Shown here: positions 23,561 through 31,797 of the stretch, one piece after another
How positions within the stretch are numbered: position 1 is the stretch's first letter
Layout: each line of letters begins with the position of its first letter
From: Paracoccus sp. N5
Lineage (GTDB): Bacteria > Pseudomonadota > Alphaproteobacteria > Rhodobacterales > Rhodobacteraceae
Assembly (NCBI RefSeq): GCF_000371965.1
Contig: NZ_AQUO01000001.1
Location: 620,001-684,000, forward strand
Direction of reading: 5' to 3'
DNA length: 64,000 nucleotides
Notes under the pieces: model-generated
Told to the model about the DNA's origin: nothing
Seen by the model: the letters and a program-made list of their open reading frames with translations, nothing else
Databases searched by the model: none
Translations under genes and position numbers: made by a program

Positions 23561-25507
23561 ATGTCCCAGATCTCCCTTACCTTCCCCGATGGCAATGCAC
23601 GCGACTATCCCGCCGGCACGACCGCGGCCGAGGTCGCGGCCTCCATCGCGCCCAGCCTGGCGAAGAACGCCATCTCGGCCAGCCTGGACGGCAGCCATAT
23701 CGACCTGGCCTGGCCGATCGAGAAATCCGGCAGGATCGCCATCAACACGATGAAGGACAGCGAGCCGGCGCTGGAGCTGATCCGCCACGACCTCGCCCAT
23801 ATCATGGCCCGCGCGGTGCAGGAACTCTGGCCCGACGTCAAGGTCACCATCGGCCCGGTCCGCGACCAGGGCTGGTTCTACGACTTCGACCGCGCCGAAC
23901 CCTTCACGCCGGAAGACCTCGGCGCCATCGAGGCGCGCATGAAGCAGATCATCGCCGCCCGCGACCCGGTCCGCACCGAGGTCTGGGACCGCGCCCGCGC
24001 CCGCGCCTATTACGAAGAGCGGGGCGAGCCGTTCAAGGTGGAGCTTCTCGACCGCATCCCGGGCGACGAGCCGATCCGCATGTATTGGCACGGCGACTGG
24101 CAGGACCTTTGCCGCGGCCCGCACCTGCAATCGACCGGCCAGGTGCCGGCCGACGCCTTCAAGCTGACCCATGTCGCCGGCGCCTATTGGCTGGGCGACG
24201 CCTCGCGCCCGATGCTGCAACGCATCTATGGCGTGGCCTTCAGGAACCGCGACGACCTCAAGGCCCATCTGACGATGCTGGAAGAGGCCGCCAAGCGCGA
24301 CCACCGCAAGCTGGGCCGCGAAATGGAGCTGTTCCACTTCCAGGAAGAAGCCCCCGGCATGGTGTTCTGGCATCCGAACGGCTGGACGATCTATCGCGAG
24401 CTGGAGGCCTATATGCGCCGCCGCCTGATCCGCGCCGGCTACAAGGAAATCAAGACGCCCCAGGTCGTCGACCGCATCCTGTGGGAGAAGTCGGGCCACT
24501 GGGAAGCCTATCGCGAGAATATGTTCATCGTCGAGGTGGACGAGGAAGGCGCCAAGGAAAAGCGCGTCAACGCGCTGAAGCCGATGAACTGCCCCTGCCA
24601 CGTCCAGGTCTATAACCAGGGCCTGAAATCCTATCGCGATCTGCCGCTGCGGCTGGCGGAATTCGGCTCCTGCCACCGCTACGAATCCTCGGGCTCGATG
24701 CACGGGCTGATGCGGGTGCGCGGCTTCGTCCAGGACGATGCGCATATCTTCTGCACCGAGGACCAGATCGAGGACGAATGCGCCGGCTTCATCGCGCTGC
24801 TCTCATCGGTCTATCAGGACCTCGGCTTCGACGGGTTCGACATCAAGCTCTCGACCCGGCCCGAGGTGCGGATCGGCACGGATGCGCAATGGGACAAGGT
24901 CGAGGGCGCGCTGAAAGGCGCCATCGAAAAGCTGGGCCTGCCCTATGAGATCAACCCCGGCGACGGCGCCTTCTACGGGCCGAAGCTGGACTTCAAGCTG
25001 ACCGACGCCATCGGCCGCGAATGGCAATGCGGCACCTTCCAGGTCGACCCCAACCTGCCCGAGCGGCTCGAGGCGGAATATGTCGGCGAGGATGGCGCCA
25101 AGCACCGGCCCTATATGCTGCACCGCGCCGTGCTGGGCAGCTTCGAGCGTTTCATCGGCATCCTGATCGAGAACTACTCGGGCAAGCTGCCGCTGTGGCT
25201 GGCGCCGCGCCAGGTCGTGGTCGCCTCGATCGTCTCGGGCGCCGACGGCTATGTGCAGGAAGTCGTGGCCCGGCTGCGTCAGGCGGGCATCCGCGCCGAA
25301 GCCGACACCCGCAACGAGAAGATCAACTACAAGGTCCGCGAGCATTCGGTCGGCAAGGTCCCGGTCATCATGGCCATCGGCATGAAGGAGGTCGAGGACC
25401 GCAGCGTCTCGATCCGCCGTCTTGACAAGCAGGGCAGCGAGGTGCTGAATCTTGACCAGGCGGTCAAAACGCTTCGCGAGGGAGCGACTCCGCCCGACCT
25501 GCGCTGA
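23561..25507 (+). CDS. thrS: Threonyl-tRNA synthetase
   Basis: Two adjacent ATG codons occur; the second (23561) is better spaced from GGAGG, giving 648 residues. Domains in order: TGS (1-62, ITLTFPDG-like start SQISLTFPDGN), editing domain with RHDLAHIMARA and the DLCRGPHL region, class II catalytic core with PMNCPCHVQVY (zinc Cys), motif 2 RVRGFVQDDAHIFC and motif 3 HRAVLGSFERFIGIL, then the anticodon-binding domain (LAPRQVVVASI, EHSVGKVPVI). It charges tRNA-Thr and hydrolyses Ser-tRNA-Thr. Full length, no damage. A terminator follows. Confidence 0.98.
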   Translation: MSQISLTFPDGNARDYPAGTTAAEVAASIAPSLAKNAISASLDGSHIDLAWPIEKSGRIAINTMKDSEPALELIRHDLAHIMARAVQELWPDVKVTIGPVRDQGWFYDFDRAEPFTPEDLGAIEARMKQIIAARDPVRTEVWDRARARAYYEERGEPFKVELLDRIPGDEPIRMYWHGDWQDLCRGPHLQSTGQVPADAFKLTHVAGAYWLGDASRPMLQRIYGVAFRNRDDLKAHLTMLEEAAKRDHRKLGREMELFHFQEEAPGMVFWHPNGWTIYRELEAYMRRRLIRAGYKEIKTPQVVDRILWEKSGHWEAYRENMFIVEVDEEGAKEKRVNALKPMNCPCHVQVYNQGLKSYRDLPLRLAEFGSCHRYESSGSMHGLMRVRGFVQDDAHIFCTEDQIEDECAGFIALLSSVYQDLGFDGFDIKLSTRPEVRIGTDAQWDKVEGALKGAIEKLGLPYEINPGDGAFYGPKLDFKLTDAIGREWQCGTFQVDPNLPERLEAEYVGEDGAKHRPYMLHRAVLGSFERFIGILIENYSGKLPLWLAPRQVVVASIVSGADGYVQEVVARLRQAGIRAEADTRNEKINYKVREHSVGKVPVIMAIGMKEVEDRSVSIRRLDKQGSEVLNLDQAVKTLREGATPPDLR

Positions 25508-25545
25508 CTGATTCGACCGGAAGACCAGCGACAATTCGCCCAGAA

Positions 25546-25602
25546 CGCCGCACAAACCCCAGCGATCCCGGGGGGTGCGGCGCTTTCCTGCTTGCGTTTT
25601 TT
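25546..25602 (+). terminator. Terminator after thrS
   Basis: CGCCGCAC at 25546 pairs with GTGCGGCG at 25575-25582, with an inner CCCC/GGGG extension. It is followed by T-rich sequence ending in six T residues at 25597-25602. The remaining bases to 25741 are probably the 5' leader of the cold-shock gene. Confidence 0.75.
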
Positions 25603-25741
25603 AAGGAATCGTTCATCCTCGCGTCCGCGTGAGCACGACTTTCTACCGCCTCCCTTCACGGGGCAGCCGGACTTGACGGGAAAGGGCTGCACGGCCCGGG
25701 CGCAATCTCGCCCCGGGAGGACTTGAAGGAGAGACGGTATA

Positions 25742-25948
25742 ATGGCTACCGGCACCGTGAAATGGTTCAACGCCACCAAAGGCTATGGCTTCATCGCACC
25801 CGATGACGGCGGCAAGGACGTTTTCGTCCACATTTCCGCCGTTGAGCGTGCTGGCCTGACCGGCCTGAACGACAACCAGAAGATCGCCTACGAACTGCAA
25901 GCCGGCCGCGACGGCCGCAGCTCGGCCAGCGACCTGAAGCTGCTCTGA
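25742..25948 (+). CDS. cspA: CspA-family cold-shock protein
   Basis: This 68-residue single cold-shock domain binds single-stranded nucleic acid and acts as an RNA chaperone. RNP1 is KGYGFIAP and RNP2 is DVFVHISA, both intact; the start MATGTVKWFNATK is typical. GGAG lies upstream. About 140 bases of non-coding sequence between the thrS terminator and the start codon fit the long structured leaders of such genes. The gene is followed by a strong terminator. The exact paralogue name cannot be fixed from sequence. Confidence 0.95.
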   Translation: MATGTVKWFNATKGYGFIAPDDGGKDVFVHISAVERAGLTGLNDNQKIAYELQAGRDGRSSASDLKLL

Positions 25949-25971
25949 TCCGCCAGAGCCCGGAATTCCCG

Positions 25972-26003
25972 AAACGGCCCGCCCCGTCGCGGGCCGTTTT
26001 CCT
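25972..26003 (+). terminator. Terminator after the cold-shock gene
   Basis: An 11-bp stem AAACGGCCCGC / GCGGGCCGTTT with a six-base loop is followed by TTTTCCTTT. This is a standard intrinsic terminator located 24 bases after the stop. Confidence 0.9.
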
Positions 26004-26018
26004 TTGCGTCGAGCCGGC

Positions 26019-26103
26019 TTCTTTCTTGTCGAAATATCCCGGGGGAACGCGGGAGCGCCCCCATCGAGGGGGCACTCCCGCGTGGGGGCAGAGCCCCCTT
26101 TCC
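26019..26103. repeat. Intergenic repeat copy 2 (TTTCTTGTCGAAATATCC type)
   Basis: This has the same 18-base head as the element at 23397 with one substitution, followed by a longer hairpin: CGCGGGAG...CTCCCGCG around GCGCCCCC/GGGGGC, and then GGGGGCAGAGCCCCC. It lies between the cspA terminator and the acyl-CoA synthetase gene. The same orientation and a conserved head with variable hairpins suggest a dispersed family. Confidence 0.7.
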
Positions 26104-26157
26104 CGCCGCGCGCCAAGCGCCTATCTGGACAGGCGGAAACAAGCGAGGGACTGCGGA

Positions 26158-27618
26158 ATGAACCTGGCCGAACACGTGCTGCGCGCGGGGCTTGCCCATC
26201 CGGACCGGCTGGCCATGTCGGTGCTTGGCCTCGGCCGCGCCGACCGCTGGTCGCATGCCCGGCTGCGCCGGGCGGTGCTGGGCACGGCGACCGGCCTGTT
26301 GCAGCAGGGCCTTGCCCCGGGCGACCGGCTGCTGATGCGGCTGGGCAATACGCCGGCCTTCCCGATCACCTATCTTGGCGCCATCGCGGCGGGAATCGTG
26401 CCGGTGCCGACCTCGGCCATGCTGACGGCGCCCGAGATCACCCGCTTGGCCGCCACCCTGCAACCGAAGATGATCGTCGCGGATGCGGGCATCGCCCTGC
26501 CCGACCACCCGGCCCCGGTGCTGCCCGCCGCACGGCTGGCCGAGTTCGAATCGCTGCCCGCCGCCGATTTTGCCCGGGGCGATCCGGACCGGCTGGCCTA
26601 TGTCGTCTTCACCTCGGGCAGCTCGGGCCAGCCGCGCGCGGTCTGCCATGCGCATCGGGCGATCCTGGCGCGGCGGATGATGTTCGACGGCTGGTATGGG
26701 CTCACGCCGCAGGACCGGCTGCTGCATGCCGGCGCCTTCAACTGGACCTTCACGCTGGGCACCGGGCTGATGGACCCCTGGACCCTGGGCGCGACGGCGC
26801 TGATCCCGGCCGAGGGCGTCGCGCCCGAGCAGATCCCGCTGCTGGCCAGCCGCCACGGCGCCACGCTGATCGCCGCCGCGCCGGGCGTGTTCCGGCGCAT
26901 GCTGCGCGCCGACTGGCAGCCCTGGCCGGGGCTGCGCCACGGGCTGACGGCGGGCGAGCGGCTGGACCCGGGCCTGCGCCGCGCCTGGCAGGCCCGCACC
27001 GGCACCGACCTGCACGAGGCCATGGGCATGTCCGAATGCTCGACCTTCCTGTCCGGCAGTCCGGCCCGGCCGGCGCCCGAGGGCACGGCGGGCTTTGCGC
27101 AGCCCGGCCGCCGCCTGGCCATCCTCGACGAAGCGGGGGCCGAAACCAGCGGCCCCGGCACCTTGGCCGTGCACCGCTCGGACCCCGGCCTGTTCCTGGG
27201 CTATCTCGACCAACCCAAGGAAACGGCGGAGAAATTCCTGGGCGACTGGTTCCTGACCGGCGACCTGGCCGAGGCCACGCCCGAGGGCGCCATCCGCACC
27301 CTGGGCCGCGCCGACGACATGATGAACGCCGGCGGCTTCCGCGTCGCGCCGGGCGAGGTCGAGGATGCGCTGGCCGCCCATCCCGAGGCCGGAGAGGTGG
27401 CGGCAACCGACCTGCCCGTCGGCCCCGGCTCGAGCGTCATCGCCGCCTTCTGGACCGGCCCGGCCCCGGCCGAAACCCTGCGCGACCATGCCGAGGCCCG
27501 GCTGGCACGCTACAAGCAACCCCGCGAATATATTCAGCTTTCCGCCCTGCCCCGCACGCCGACCGGCAAGATCAACCGCCGCGCCCTGCGCGAGCAATAC
27601 CGCAAGGACCAGCCATGA
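26158..27618 (+). CDS. AMP-forming acyl-CoA synthetase
   Basis: The 486-residue protein starts at MNLAEHVLRAGLAHPDRLAM, with GCGAGGGA upstream; the longer frame reads through the intergenic repeat. It has the ANL-superfamily motifs: the phosphate loop VVFTSGSSGQPRAV (Arg in place of the common Lys), EAMGMSECSTF, the hinge LTGDLAEATPEG and the C-terminal TPTGKINRRALRE with the catalytic Lys. It would activate a carboxylic acid to the acyl-AMP and CoA thioester; the substrate, perhaps a medium-chain or benzoate-like acid, is not evident. ATGA overlap with the next gene indicates an operon. Confidence 0.85.
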   Translation: MNLAEHVLRAGLAHPDRLAMSVLGLGRADRWSHARLRRAVLGTATGLLQQGLAPGDRLLMRLGNTPAFPITYLGAIAAGIVPVPTSAMLTAPEITRLAATLQPKMIVADAGIALPDHPAPVLPAARLAEFESLPAADFARGDPDRLAYVVFTSGSSGQPRAVCHAHRAILARRMMFDGWYGLTPQDRLLHAGAFNWTFTLGTGLMDPWTLGATALIPAEGVAPEQIPLLASRHGATLIAAAPGVFRRMLRADWQPWPGLRHGLTAGERLDPGLRRAWQARTGTDLHEAMGMSECSTFLSGSPARPAPEGTAGFAQPGRRLAILDEAGAETSGPGTLAVHRSDPGLFLGYLDQPKETAEKFLGDWFLTGDLAEATPEGAIRTLGRADDMMNAGGFRVAPGEVEDALAAHPEAGEVAATDLPVGPGSSVIAAFWTGPAPAETLRDHAEARLARYKQPREYIQLSALPRTPTGKINRRALREQYRKDQP

Positions 27619-28268
27619 CCGAGCCCCTTCCCGGCCAGATCCGCCTCGACATCTTTGCCGACCCGGTCTGCCCCTGGTGCCTGATCGGCAAGGCCGAACT
27701 CGACCGGGCGCTGGAAAGCCGGCCCGACCACCCGTTCGCGATCACCTGGCAGCCCTTCCAGCTGGACCCGCAGATGCCGCAGGCCGGCATGGATTACGTC
27801 GCCTATATGAAGATGAAATTCGGCGACGAAAAGGGCATCCTGGCCGCGATGAAGCCGGTGATGGAGGCCAGCGAGCGCCTGGGCCTGTGGATCAATCCCA
27901 GCCTGATCGAGCGGGTGCCGAACACGCTGAACGCCCATCGCCTGCTGCATTGGGCCGCGCTGGAAGGGGCGCAGACCCCGGTCATGTCCGGGCTGATGCG
28001 GGCGCATTGGCGCGAGGGCCGGAACATCGGCCATCCCGACGTGCTGGCCGGGATCGGCGAACAGGCCGGCATGAATGGCGAGGTGATCCGCCGGCTGCTC
28101 GCCACCGCCGAGGACCGCGACGAGATCGCCGCGCGCGAGATCCACGCCCGGCAGCGCGGCATCGGCTCGGTCCCGACCTTCATCGTCGCCGAGACGCATG
28201 TCGTCACCGGCGCCCAGCCGGCGAGCCTGTGGCAGAGCGTCATCGACGAGCTGACCGGGCGCGCCTGA
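27615..28268 (+). CDS. DsbA-family (FrnE-like) oxidoreductase
   Basis: The 217-residue protein starts on the ATGA overlap. It has a thioredoxin fold with an inserted helical domain and active site DPVCPWCLIGK (CPWC, residues about 19-22), with a cis-Pro loop GIGSVPTFIV. No signal peptide is seen, so it is cytoplasmic, unlike periplasmic DsbA. FrnE-like and 2-hydroxychromene-2-carboxylate isomerase-like proteins share this fold; the intact CxxC favours a thiol-disulfide role. Coupled to the acyl-CoA synthetase. Confidence 0.85.
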   Translation: MTEPLPGQIRLDIFADPVCPWCLIGKAELDRALESRPDHPFAITWQPFQLDPQMPQAGMDYVAYMKMKFGDEKGILAAMKPVMEASERLGLWINPSLIERVPNTLNAHRLLHWAALEGAQTPVMSGLMRAHWREGRNIGHPDVLAGIGEQAGMNGEVIRRLLATAEDRDEIAAREIHARQRGIGSVPTFIVAETHVVTGAQPASLWQSVIDELTGRA

Positions 28269-28373
28269 CGCCCTGACGCAACGGCAGCGCGCGTTGCATC
28301 GGCATCACCGCGCCGGCAAAACCGCCAAACCCCAGCAAACGCTGGGCGGCGGCCTGCGCAGCCCGTGCAGCGG

Positions 28374-28406
28374 GCGTACACCGCGCGTACACCGCCCGTG
28401 CACCGC
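28374..28406. repeat. Three 11-bp tandem units upstream of nrdJ
   Basis: GCGTACACCGC occurs twice in perfect tandem, followed by CCGTGCACCGC. The array is about 85 bases before the nrdJ start. The units are one helical turn long, which fits a protein-binding array, but no known box (for example an NrdR box or a B12 box) matches. The rest of 28269-28491 holds two short hairpins and a TTATCT-like -10 near 28437. Confidence 0.55.
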
Positions 28407-28491
28407 CGGAGGGACTTTCACGCCCCGGATCCGTGCTTATCTGTTATCCTGAAGCCTCGGCCCGCGTCCTGGGCCGCGCGAGAGGATGCCG

Positions 28492-30774
28492 ATGACCCGC
28501 TTTGCCGCCCCCATCGCCGAACAGATCTGGGACATGAAATACCGTCTGAAACAGGCCGACGGCACGCCGATCGACCTGTCGGTCGAGGACAGCTGGCGCC
28601 GCGTCGCCCGCGACCTCGCCCGCGTCGAGGCCGACCCGGCGTTGTGGGAGGACCGCTTCTATGCCGCGCTGGAGGATTTCCGCTTCCTGCCCGCCGGCCG
28701 CATCCTGGCCGGCGCCGGCACCGGGCGCGAGGTCACGCTGTTCAACTGCTTCGTCATGGGCACCATCCCCGACAGCATGGAGGGCATCTTCCAGGCGCTG
28801 AAGGAGGCCGCGCTGACCATGCAGCAGGGCGGCGGCATCGGCTATGACTTCAGCACCATCCGGCCCAGGGGCGCGGCGGTGCATGGCGTCGCCGCCGACG
28901 CCTCGGGGCCGCTGTCCTTCATGGACGTCTGGGACGCGATGTGCCGCACCATCATGTCCGCGGGCTCGCGCCGCGGCGCGATGATGGCGACCATGCGCTG
29001 CGACCATCCCGACATCGAAGCCTTCATCGAGGCCAAGCAGGACAGCGCCCGGCTGCGCATGTTCAACCTGTCGGTGCTGGTGACGGATGCCTTCATGCAG
29101 GCGGTCCGCGAGGACGCGCCCTGGGATCTGCAATTCGACGGCAAGGTTTACCACACCATCGCGGCCCGCGACCTGTGGAACCGGATCATGCGCGCGACCT
29201 ATGATTACGCCGAGCCGGGGGTGATCTTCATCGACCGCATCAACCAGCTGAACAATCTCGGCTATGCCGAGACCATCGCCGCCACCAACCCCTGCGGCGA
29301 ACAGCCGCTGCCGCCCTATGGCGCCTGCCTGCTGGGCAGTATCAACCTGGCCCGGCTGGTCGAGGCGCCCTTCACGCCCGAGGCGCGGCTGGATCTGCGC
29401 GGCCTGGACGCGCTGACCCGCACCGCCGTGCGGATGATGGACAATGTCGTCGATGCCAGCCGCTTTCCCTTGCCGCAGCAGGTGGCCGAGGCCCGGGCCA
29501 AGCGCCGCATCGGGCTGGGCGTCACCGGGCTTGCCGATGCGCTGGTCATGCTGGGGCTGCGCTATGGCGCGCCGGGGGCGGTGGCGCAGACCCGGGAATG
29601 GATGCATGCCGTCGCCCGGGCGGCCTATCTCGCCTCGGCCGATCTCGCGCGCGAAAAGGGCCCGTTTCCGCTGTTTCAGGCCGAGGCCTTCCTCGGCTCG
29701 GGCTTCATGGCGCAGATGGACGAGGACGTGCGCGAGGCCGTCGCCGCGCATGGCATCCGCAACGCGCTGCTGACCAGCATCGCGCCGACCGGGACGATCA
29801 GCCTTTACGCCGGCAATGTCAGCTCGGGCATCGAGCCGGTCTTTGCCCATGCCTATACCCGCAAGGTGCTGCAAAAGGACGGCTCGCGCAGCGAGGAGGA
29901 GGTGGTGGACTATGCCGTCGCGCTGTGGCGCGAGGCGCATGGCGACGGGCTGCCGCCGGCTTTCGTCGATGCGCAGGGGCTGGCGCCGATGGACCATGTC
30001 GCCATGCAGGCGGCGGCGCAGGAATGGGTGGACAGCTCGATTTCCAAGACCATCAACTGCCCCGAGGACATCGGCTTTCAGGCCTTCAAGGACGTCTATC
30101 TGGCCGCATGGGAGCTGGGCTGCAAGGGCTGCACCACCTATCGCCCGAACGACGTGACCGGCAGCGTGCTGGCGGTCAGCGAGGGCTCCGAGGCCGCGCC
30201 GCAGCCCGACCGCGGCGCCGAGGTGGTCTATCTGACCGAGCCGCTGGACCGGCCGGCGGCGCTGGAGGGCGCGACCTACAAGCTGAAGTTCCCCGGCAGC
30301 GAGCATGCGATCTATATCACCATCAACGACATCGTGCAGGCCGGCCACCGCCGCCCGTTCGAGGTCTTCATCAACTCGAAGAACATGGAGCATTTCGCCT
30401 GGACCGTGGCGCTGACCCGGATGATCTCGGCGGTGTTCCGGCGCGGCGGCGACGTGAGTTTCGTGGTCGAGGAGCTGAAGGCGGTCTTCGACCCGCGCGG
30501 CGGCGCCTGGATGGAGGGACGCTACGTGCCCTCGATCCTGGCCGCGATCGGCGGGGTGATCGAGCGCCACATGATCGCCATCGGCTTCATCGAGGCCGAG
30601 GGCAAGGGGCTGAAATCCGACCCGAAGGCGCTGGCGGTGGGCGATGGGCCGCAGGCGCGGGCGGGGGGCGAGGCGCCACGCGGCCCGGCCTGCCCGTCCT
30701 GCGGGCAATACGGCATGCTGATGATCGAGGGCTGCATGACCTGCCCGCATTGCGGCTATTCGAAATGCGGCTGA
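28492..30774 (+). CDS. nrdJ: Adenosylcobalamin-dependent ribonucleotide reductase (class II)
   Basis: The second of two close ATG codons is chosen because GAGAGG abuts the first; it gives 760 residues. The class II core shows NCFVMG (redox Cys), the finger-loop region with NPCGEQPLPPYGACLLGS (Cys, Glu, second Asn/Cys pair of the radical site), and SIAPTGTISLYAGNVSSGIE. The C-terminus carries CPSCGQYG and CPHCGYSKCG, the re-reduction cysteines. It reduces ribonucleotides using vitamin B12, allowing growth with or without oxygen. Full length, with no neighbour in operon. Confidence 0.97.
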   Translation: MTRFAAPIAEQIWDMKYRLKQADGTPIDLSVEDSWRRVARDLARVEADPALWEDRFYAALEDFRFLPAGRILAGAGTGREVTLFNCFVMGTIPDSMEGIFQALKEAALTMQQGGGIGYDFSTIRPRGAAVHGVAADASGPLSFMDVWDAMCRTIMSAGSRRGAMMATMRCDHPDIEAFIEAKQDSARLRMFNLSVLVTDAFMQAVREDAPWDLQFDGKVYHTIAARDLWNRIMRATYDYAEPGVIFIDRINQLNNLGYAETIAATNPCGEQPLPPYGACLLGSINLARLVEAPFTPEARLDLRGLDALTRTAVRMMDNVVDASRFPLPQQVAEARAKRRIGLGVTGLADALVMLGLRYGAPGAVAQTREWMHAVARAAYLASADLAREKGPFPLFQAEAFLGSGFMAQMDEDVREAVAAHGIRNALLTSIAPTGTISLYAGNVSSGIEPVFAHAYTRKVLQKDGSRSEEEVVDYAVALWREAHGDGLPPAFVDAQGLAPMDHVAMQAAAQEWVDSSISKTINCPEDIGFQAFKDVYLAAWELGCKGCTTYRPNDVTGSVLAVSEGSEAAPQPDRGAEVVYLTEPLDRPAALEGATYKLKFPGSEHAIYITINDIVQAGHRRPFEVFINSKNMEHFAWTVALTRMISAVFRRGGDVSFVVEELKAVFDPRGGAWMEGRYVPSILAAIGGVIERHMIAIGFIEAEGKGLKSDPKALAVGDGPQARAGGEAPRGPACPSCGQYGMLMIEGCMTCPHCGYSKCG

Positions 30775-30807
30775 GGGGGGCGGGCCGTAATTGTGCGGCC
30801 AAGCATA

Positions 30808-30845
30808 AAATGAGCCCAGGATTTTTCTTGGCTCACTTTATCTTT
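30808..30845 (+). terminator. Probable terminator of nrdJ
   Basis: TGAGCCCAGGA pairs with TTCTTGGCTCA with two mismatches, with a short T-rich loop, followed by CTTTATCTTTATCT. The stem is weaker than the others in the window. Confidence 0.55.
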
Positions 30846-30850
30846 ATCTA

Positions 30851-30949
30851 TCAATATGCTGCTGAATTCGTCCCTTCAGGCCCTGTGATCGCTTCACCCT
30901 TGTCCGGCTTGAGCGCGGTCCCATTGACGAACTTTGGATAGCTGCGCAT
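30851..30949 (-). other. Short unrecognised coding remnant
   Basis: A minus-strand frame ends at 30851 and reads MRSYPKFVNGTALKPDKGEA before a short tail. It is open upstream to about 30985 and has plausible codon use, looking like the C-terminal end of a lost gene. I recognise no family. It borders the scarred island on one side and nrdJ on the other. The stretch to 31030 holds nothing else I can identify. Confidence 0.3.
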
Positions 30950-31030
30950 CGTCAGGGTATCCGCTCCATGATCGACTGCCGGTCACGGTCCGTTTCCGTC
31001 CCGCTGCTAACCCTGAAACATCGCCACACG

Positions 31031-31347
31031 TCACTCTTCACACTGGAAAAGCGCCCGCTTTTCCGAACAGCCCAGGCTTGTCTCTGAATAGGAGCCAGTA
31101 GAGCCGACCATCAGGGCCGCAAATTCCACCGGTTTCTCCGGCGCAGGCAGCACCAACCGCCCTTTCTCCGCCAGCATTCGCCACCACGCCACATGGTTTG
31201 CCGGCAAGCCGTGCCGGCGCGCCACTTCGTTCACCGTTGTGCCCGGCAGCAGCGTTTCCGACACAATCCGCGCCTTACCTCATCCGGCCACTTCGGGTTC
31301 CGACGACCTCGGCCGCCGAGCGGGAGAGCCTCCAATGCAGCCTCCAT
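31031..31347 (-). pseudogene. IS66-family TnpA (OrfA) remnant, frameshifted
   Basis: From ATG at 31347 the minus strand reads MEAALEALPLGGRGRRNPKW then PDEV. One base is missing near 31280, and the other frame continues KARIVSETLLPGTTVNEVAR and HGLPANHVAWWRMLAEKGRL. This is the helix-turn-helix OrfA of IS66 elements. The C-terminus and the remaining IS66 genes (tnpB, tnpC) are absent. It is a dead fragment. Confidence 0.8.
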
Positions 31348-31399
31348 GGAGAAGCTCCGTCCTGATCATCACCATCCAATGAGACGATCAGGTCGAAGG

Positions 31400-31620
31400 C
31401 TGGAAGGTGCCGTCCAGGCGGCGCTTACATCTCGGGTTGCGTGCCACTCGCATCGCCGTCGCACGGACCCGCACCAGGTCGCGCATCGCCTCAGGCGCGG
31501 CATCCGGCACCCAGACCGCCGTCAATTCACCGGCCCGGTGGAGCTTGGCCAGCATCACGGCATCGCGGCGATCGGTCTTCACCCGATCACCCGCCTTCAC
31601 CGGGATCAGGGACGGCACCT
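31400..31620 (-). pseudogene. IS110-family transposase fragment
   Basis: The minus strand reads VPSLIPVKAGDRVKTDRRDA and then VMLAKLHRAGELTAVWVPDA, the conserved N-terminal DEDD-type region of IS110/IS1111 transposases. Only about 70 residues remain, fused in frame at the upstream side to a PAAR-like fragment. No start codon or downstream catalytic domain is present. Confidence 0.8.
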
Positions 31621-31622
31621 GG

Positions 31623-31790
31623 CTGACGCCGCCGACGGTGCCGGACTTGATGCCCTTGCCCGCGCCCGGCTTATCACCATGGACGTGGCTGGCATGCGAC
31701 CGCATCACCATCGCCTTCTGCCCCGTGACGCGGACCCAGGGCGCGTAGTTCTGATCATGGCCGCGAAAACCGACGATCGGATATTCTGAT
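31623..31790 (-). pseudogene. Second DUF4150 (PAAR-like) fragment
   Basis: The minus strand reads YPIVGFRGHDQNYAPWVRVT, then GQKAMVMRSHASHVHGDKPG and GKGIKSGTVGGVSQ. This is nearly identical to the matching part of the intact DUF4150 effector gene (HDENYTQSVRFTGQKAMVMR onward). The upstream start and downstream toxin region are gone, and it runs into an IS110 fragment. It lies directly after a damaged immunity-like gene, so it is probably what remains of a second effector module. Confidence 0.8.
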
Positions 31791-31797
31791 ATGTCGC

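Noticed and set aside
28269..28491. Cobalamin riboswitch upstream of nrdJ
   Set aside because: No B12-box-like GCCACTG sequence or matching helices; the enzyme uses B12 as cofactor and need not be so controlled.
28444..30750. Minus-strand open frame of 768 codons opposite nrdJ
   Set aside because: It is a shadow of the conserved nrdJ frame; no ribosome site or domain.
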